NCBI RefSeq assembly: GCF_014695715.1
Contig: NZ_JACJOT010000005.1
Coordinates: 1-64,000, forward strand
Direction: 5' to 3'
DNA from: Microcoleus sp. FACHB-68
GTDB taxonomy: Bacteria; Cyanobacteriota; Cyanobacteriia; Cyanobacteriales; Oscillatoriaceae
Length of the DNA stretch: 64,000 nt
In this document: piece after piece, positions 61,921 through 64,000 of the stretch
Layout of the letters: every line of letters starts with the position of its first letter
How positions within the stretch are numbered: the first letter of the stretch is position 1
Translations under genes and position numbers: made by a program
Notes under the pieces: model-generated
Databases searched by the model: none
What the model saw: the letters and a program-made list of their open reading frames with translations, nothing else
What the model was told of the DNA's origin: nothing

Positions 61921-62259
61921 AAAATTGAGTGAGAAGATACAAGTACAAAGTGAAATGTGATAAACTAAACTAGCAGAAACTTCACACTAGATAATGGCAA
62001 CTCAGTATTATCACGCTTCACTTTTCACTCTTCACTCTCTACGATAAATGTGAGGATCAGCCGGTTAGAAACCCTCTGGCAATTAGGCGAAAGAGCCGGC
62101 TGAGGTATTATATACCTTACACCCCCCTACAAAATCTCAATCGTAGTAATCTCGATATGAGTTTTATCGGGCTGTCCGCAACCGCCACGAAGAGAGGCCA
62201 GCACTCCTCTTTCAGCCGCCATCAATTGTTTGCTGGGCATTCTATAGGAGAAAAAACCC
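61921..62259. other. Intergenic region with short inverted repeat
   Basis: About 340 bases. GTGAAATGTGATA (61950-61962) and TATCACGCTTCAC (62009-62021) are inverted arms with two mismatches and a long spacer. Short CACTTTTCACTC repeats follow. The promoter of the next gene should be here. Confidence 0.5.
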
Positions 62260-63408
62260 GTGGAAACGATACAACTTGTAGATGACGTTGTCAAAGATTT
62301 AGAACGTATTGAAAATTTAACCAAAGTCAAAAAACTCCTGTTATGCGCTAGTAAAAATACATGGGAGAATGACCAAAAAAAGCTCGAAGCCATTCAATTA
62401 TCCACTTTAGTTAAAGACGTTCACGAAATTGCCCCAACTTATGGCCAGCTTAAATCGGTTCTAATTCAAGTTGTCAAAAAGCTGAATAAAAAAGTTCAGT
62501 ATTTCATGCTGGCTAATACGCTGATTCAAAAATTAAATAAACTGTATCCAGAAAATTTGGCGTCAAGAAAACGGATACGCACGCAATTAAAACAACTCAA
62601 AAAAGGAGTCAAATATCCCTACGATTTGTACGATTTAAAATTTAAAGTTGCCAGAAATTCAACCCTAAGACGCGCAAAAGTTCTGGTATTTTCCGCCCTG
62701 AATTATAAATTTGCCTACAGCACCCAAGACTGGGCAACGCTTGATTCACTGGAATTTGATGAGATCGTCAGAGCCTTGTTTTATTCTTGTGAAACTCCAG
62801 AAGATTTAGAATTTAGATTGTATGGGACAGCAGCCTGCTTGGATGAACCAGACAAGCAGATCGGCACGGCGGGAATCATCGTTGACTGTCTGCTGCCTTA
62901 CTATCAATATCTGCAAAAAGGACGGGATATTACTGACGATGCGGATGAGGATGAACCTACCGCAATAGATTTAAAAGCTCAGGACAACCGTTCCTCAGAA
63001 AACTACCTGGCGCTGCCACTAAACAGCAAAGATGCTTATGAGGATGATGATGAGGATGACAGTTGTAACTACGGCTTCTTAAATATTCCAGAATTTCCCT
63101 TGGGGACTGAGGATGCAGAAGGGAGAATTAGTGACACCATTAAAAAGCAACTCGAACTGGAAGCGGCTGTTAAGGGATTGGTAGAACAGCGAGTGAGTGA
63201 GGTGATGGCTGTCATTGAAAACAGCGTCCGGGACTTAGAAACTTATTTGGAGCAAAACTTAGAAGAAGGCAATTTTCAAGGCTCTGTCCCGCTAAAATAT
63301 CATAGCCTGAAGAGTTTTGTAAAAACCGTTCAATTCCAGTCCTCAAAATATCTGGAAATCTTACAAACTCTAGAAGAAAATGAAAGAAGAGCTGGAAAAA
63401 GCGTGTAA
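62260..63408 (+). CDS. Conserved unknown protein, Lys/Leu-rich with acidic middle
   Basis: A 382-residue soluble product from GTG at 62260 with TAGGAG nine bases ahead. The first ~215 residues are Lys-rich helices (KKLEAIQLSTLVKDVHEIAP, KRIRTQLKQLKKGVKYPYDL), then an acidic linker (DITDDADEDEPTAIDLKAQD and DAYEDDDEDDSC), then a helical end (KQLELEAAVKGLVEQRVSEV, coiled coil). No catalytic motif, no membrane helix. Like the KAP operon it lacks the GCCGG word. A terminator follows at 63425-63463. Not recognised. Confidence 0.72.
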   Translation: METIQLVDDVVKDLERIENLTKVKKLLLCASKNTWENDQKKLEAIQLSTLVKDVHEIAPTYGQLKSVLIQVVKKLNKKVQYFMLANTLIQKLNKLYPENLASRKRIRTQLKQLKKGVKYPYDLYDLKFKVARNSTLRRAKVLVFSALNYKFAYSTQDWATLDSLEFDEIVRALFYSCETPEDLEFRLYGTAACLDEPDKQIGTAGIIVDCLLPYYQYLQKGRDITDDADEDEPTAIDLKAQDNRSSENYLALPLNSKDAYEDDDEDDSCNYGFLNIPEFPLGTEDAEGRISDTIKKQLELEAAVKGLVEQRVSEVMAVIENSVRDLETYLEQNLEEGNFQGSVPLKYHSLKSFVKTVQFQSSKYLEILQTLEENERRAGKSV

Positions 63409-63424
63409 ATAAAGCTGTTCTCAC

Positions 63425-63463
63425 AAGCATTCATCCTGTCCATCGCGGATGAATGCTTTGTGT
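63425..63463 (+). terminator. Intrinsic terminator
   Basis: AAGCATTCATCC (63425-63436) pairs perfectly with GGATGAATGCTT (63447-63458) around a 10-base loop; a T-rich stretch follows. It ends the unknown gene at 62260-63408. Confidence 0.8.
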
Positions 63464-63585
63464 TTGAAAAGATGTATCGCCATGCAGGAATTTTGAAGTG
63501 AAGAAATTCATTGAAAATTCCCGCATTTTGTCATTTTTCCAAAAAAAATGCAGTTTTTGCCGCAGTCCCTGAATTAGGTAGATTC

Positions 63586-64000
63586 ATGCCAGATTTTGAT
63601 GTGATTGTCATTGGCACCGGCATTGGCGGCTTAGTGGCTGGGGCGATGCTAGCTCGCTATGGTAAAACTGTGGTGGTCTGCGAAAGCCACACAGTCGCGG
63701 GTGGCGCAGCACATGGCTTTCACCGGCAGGGATTTCACTTTGACACCGGCCCATCATTTTACTGCGGCTTGTCAGGCCGGCAAAGTCTGAACCCGCTGCG
63801 GCAAGTGCTAGAAGTTTTGGGAGAATCCCTGGAAACCGTTCCTTACGAACCGCTGGGTCATTACCACTTTCCAAATTTCACGCTGCCGGTGTATTCTGAT
63901 TCAGAACGTTACCGGCAAGCAGTCGCCCAGATTACTCCCCAAGGTGCGCGGGAATTAGAGCGCTTTGAGAAGCGTCTCTTAACTCTCTACGATGCGCTGA
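63586..64000 (+). CDS. FAD-dependent oxidoreductase, CrtI/CrtISO/RetSat-type, N-terminal part
   Basis: Starts ATG at 63586 and stays open to the edge, 138 residues seen. The N-terminus DFDVIVIGTGIGGLVAGAML is an FAD-binding Rossmann motif (GxGxxG), followed by VAGGAAHGFHRQGFHFDTGP and SFYCGLSGRQSLNPLRQVLE, patterns of the carotenoid isomerase / desaturase superfamily. It could be a CrtISO (crtH-like) or a paralogue; the rest of the protein is outside, so the symbol is left open. Confidence 0.85.
   Translation, partial: MPDFDVIVIGTGIGGLVAGAMLARYGKTVVVCESHTVAGGAAHGFHRQGFHFDTGPSFYCGLSGRQSLNPLRQVLEVLGESLETVPYEPLGHYHFPNFTLPVYSDSERYRQAVAQITPQGARELERFEKRLLTLYDAL

Overview
The window is cyanobacterial chromosome. 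It carries oxygenic-photosynthesis genes (the 3' end of psbD, psbC, psbI, psaM, petB-petD, a ctpA-type protease), a standalone protochlorophyllide-reductase-like domain, and housekeeping genes (argH, murG, fmt, ndk). Mixed-strand gene order, long intergenic gaps, dispersed short repeats and many GAF/TPR/pentapeptide/Uma2 proteins fit a large-genome, probably filamentous cyanobacterium (Oscillatoriales-like). Genus cannot be set from sequence alone. The genome has a strong word bias: GCCGG/CCGGC occurs several times per kilobase almost everywhere, while the classic HIP1 octamer GCGATCGC was seen only about four times.

Layout. 1-2040: psbD end, psbC, terminator, PCP_red-domain protein. 2045-2875: voltage-gated-type K+ channel. 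About 2800-6760: an AT-rich block without the GCCGG word, holding a tight operon of a KAP-family P-loop NTPase and two paralogous four-CBS-type proteins. This is the best candidate for an undescribed system. 6748-8139: argH. 8258-14773: small membrane protein, GAF/PP2C phosphatase, a conserved unknown, an LptD-like (DUF3769) protein, and psbI, which is too short for ordinary ORF calling. 15180-26704: conserved unknown, GH38 alpha-mannosidase, RDD/pentapeptide protein, small secreted and membrane proteins, glycosyltransferase, RsbW-type ATPase; dispersed CAGAT-rich repeats lie between. 26924-30026: petD, petB and divergent ctpA. 30023-32457: chrB-chrA chromate resistance. 32772-38560: TPR protein, psaM, TerC, ndk, a 56-residue zinc ribbon, PstS-like protein, MscS channel. 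38659-46947: histone-deacetylase family, signal peptidase I with a duplicated membrane N-terminus, SDR, murG, Rpn-like and Uma2 nuclease-fold proteins, thioredoxin-like TxlA/HCF164. 47016-50800: NIL/ferredoxin, membrane protein, fmt, uvsE, DUF6464. 50915-56037: Pro-rich repeat protein, multi-GAF histidine kinase, 51-residue protein, CheY-like regulator. 56487-64000: flippase-like membrane protein, two large conserved unknowns, TauE/SafE, DegT aminotransferase, and the start of a CrtISO-type oxidoreductase running off the edge.

Working relations. psbC/psbI/psaM/petBD/ctpA serve the photosynthetic membrane. psbI, the DUF3769 gene and the 338-residue unknown lie in one direction and could be co-transcribed. 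A PP2C phosphatase and an RsbW-like ATPase could belong to a partner-switching pathway. The GAF kinase and nearby CheY-like regulator share a strand. ChrB and ChrA form a recognised chromate module. No tRNA, rRNA, CRISPR array or insertion sequence was found.
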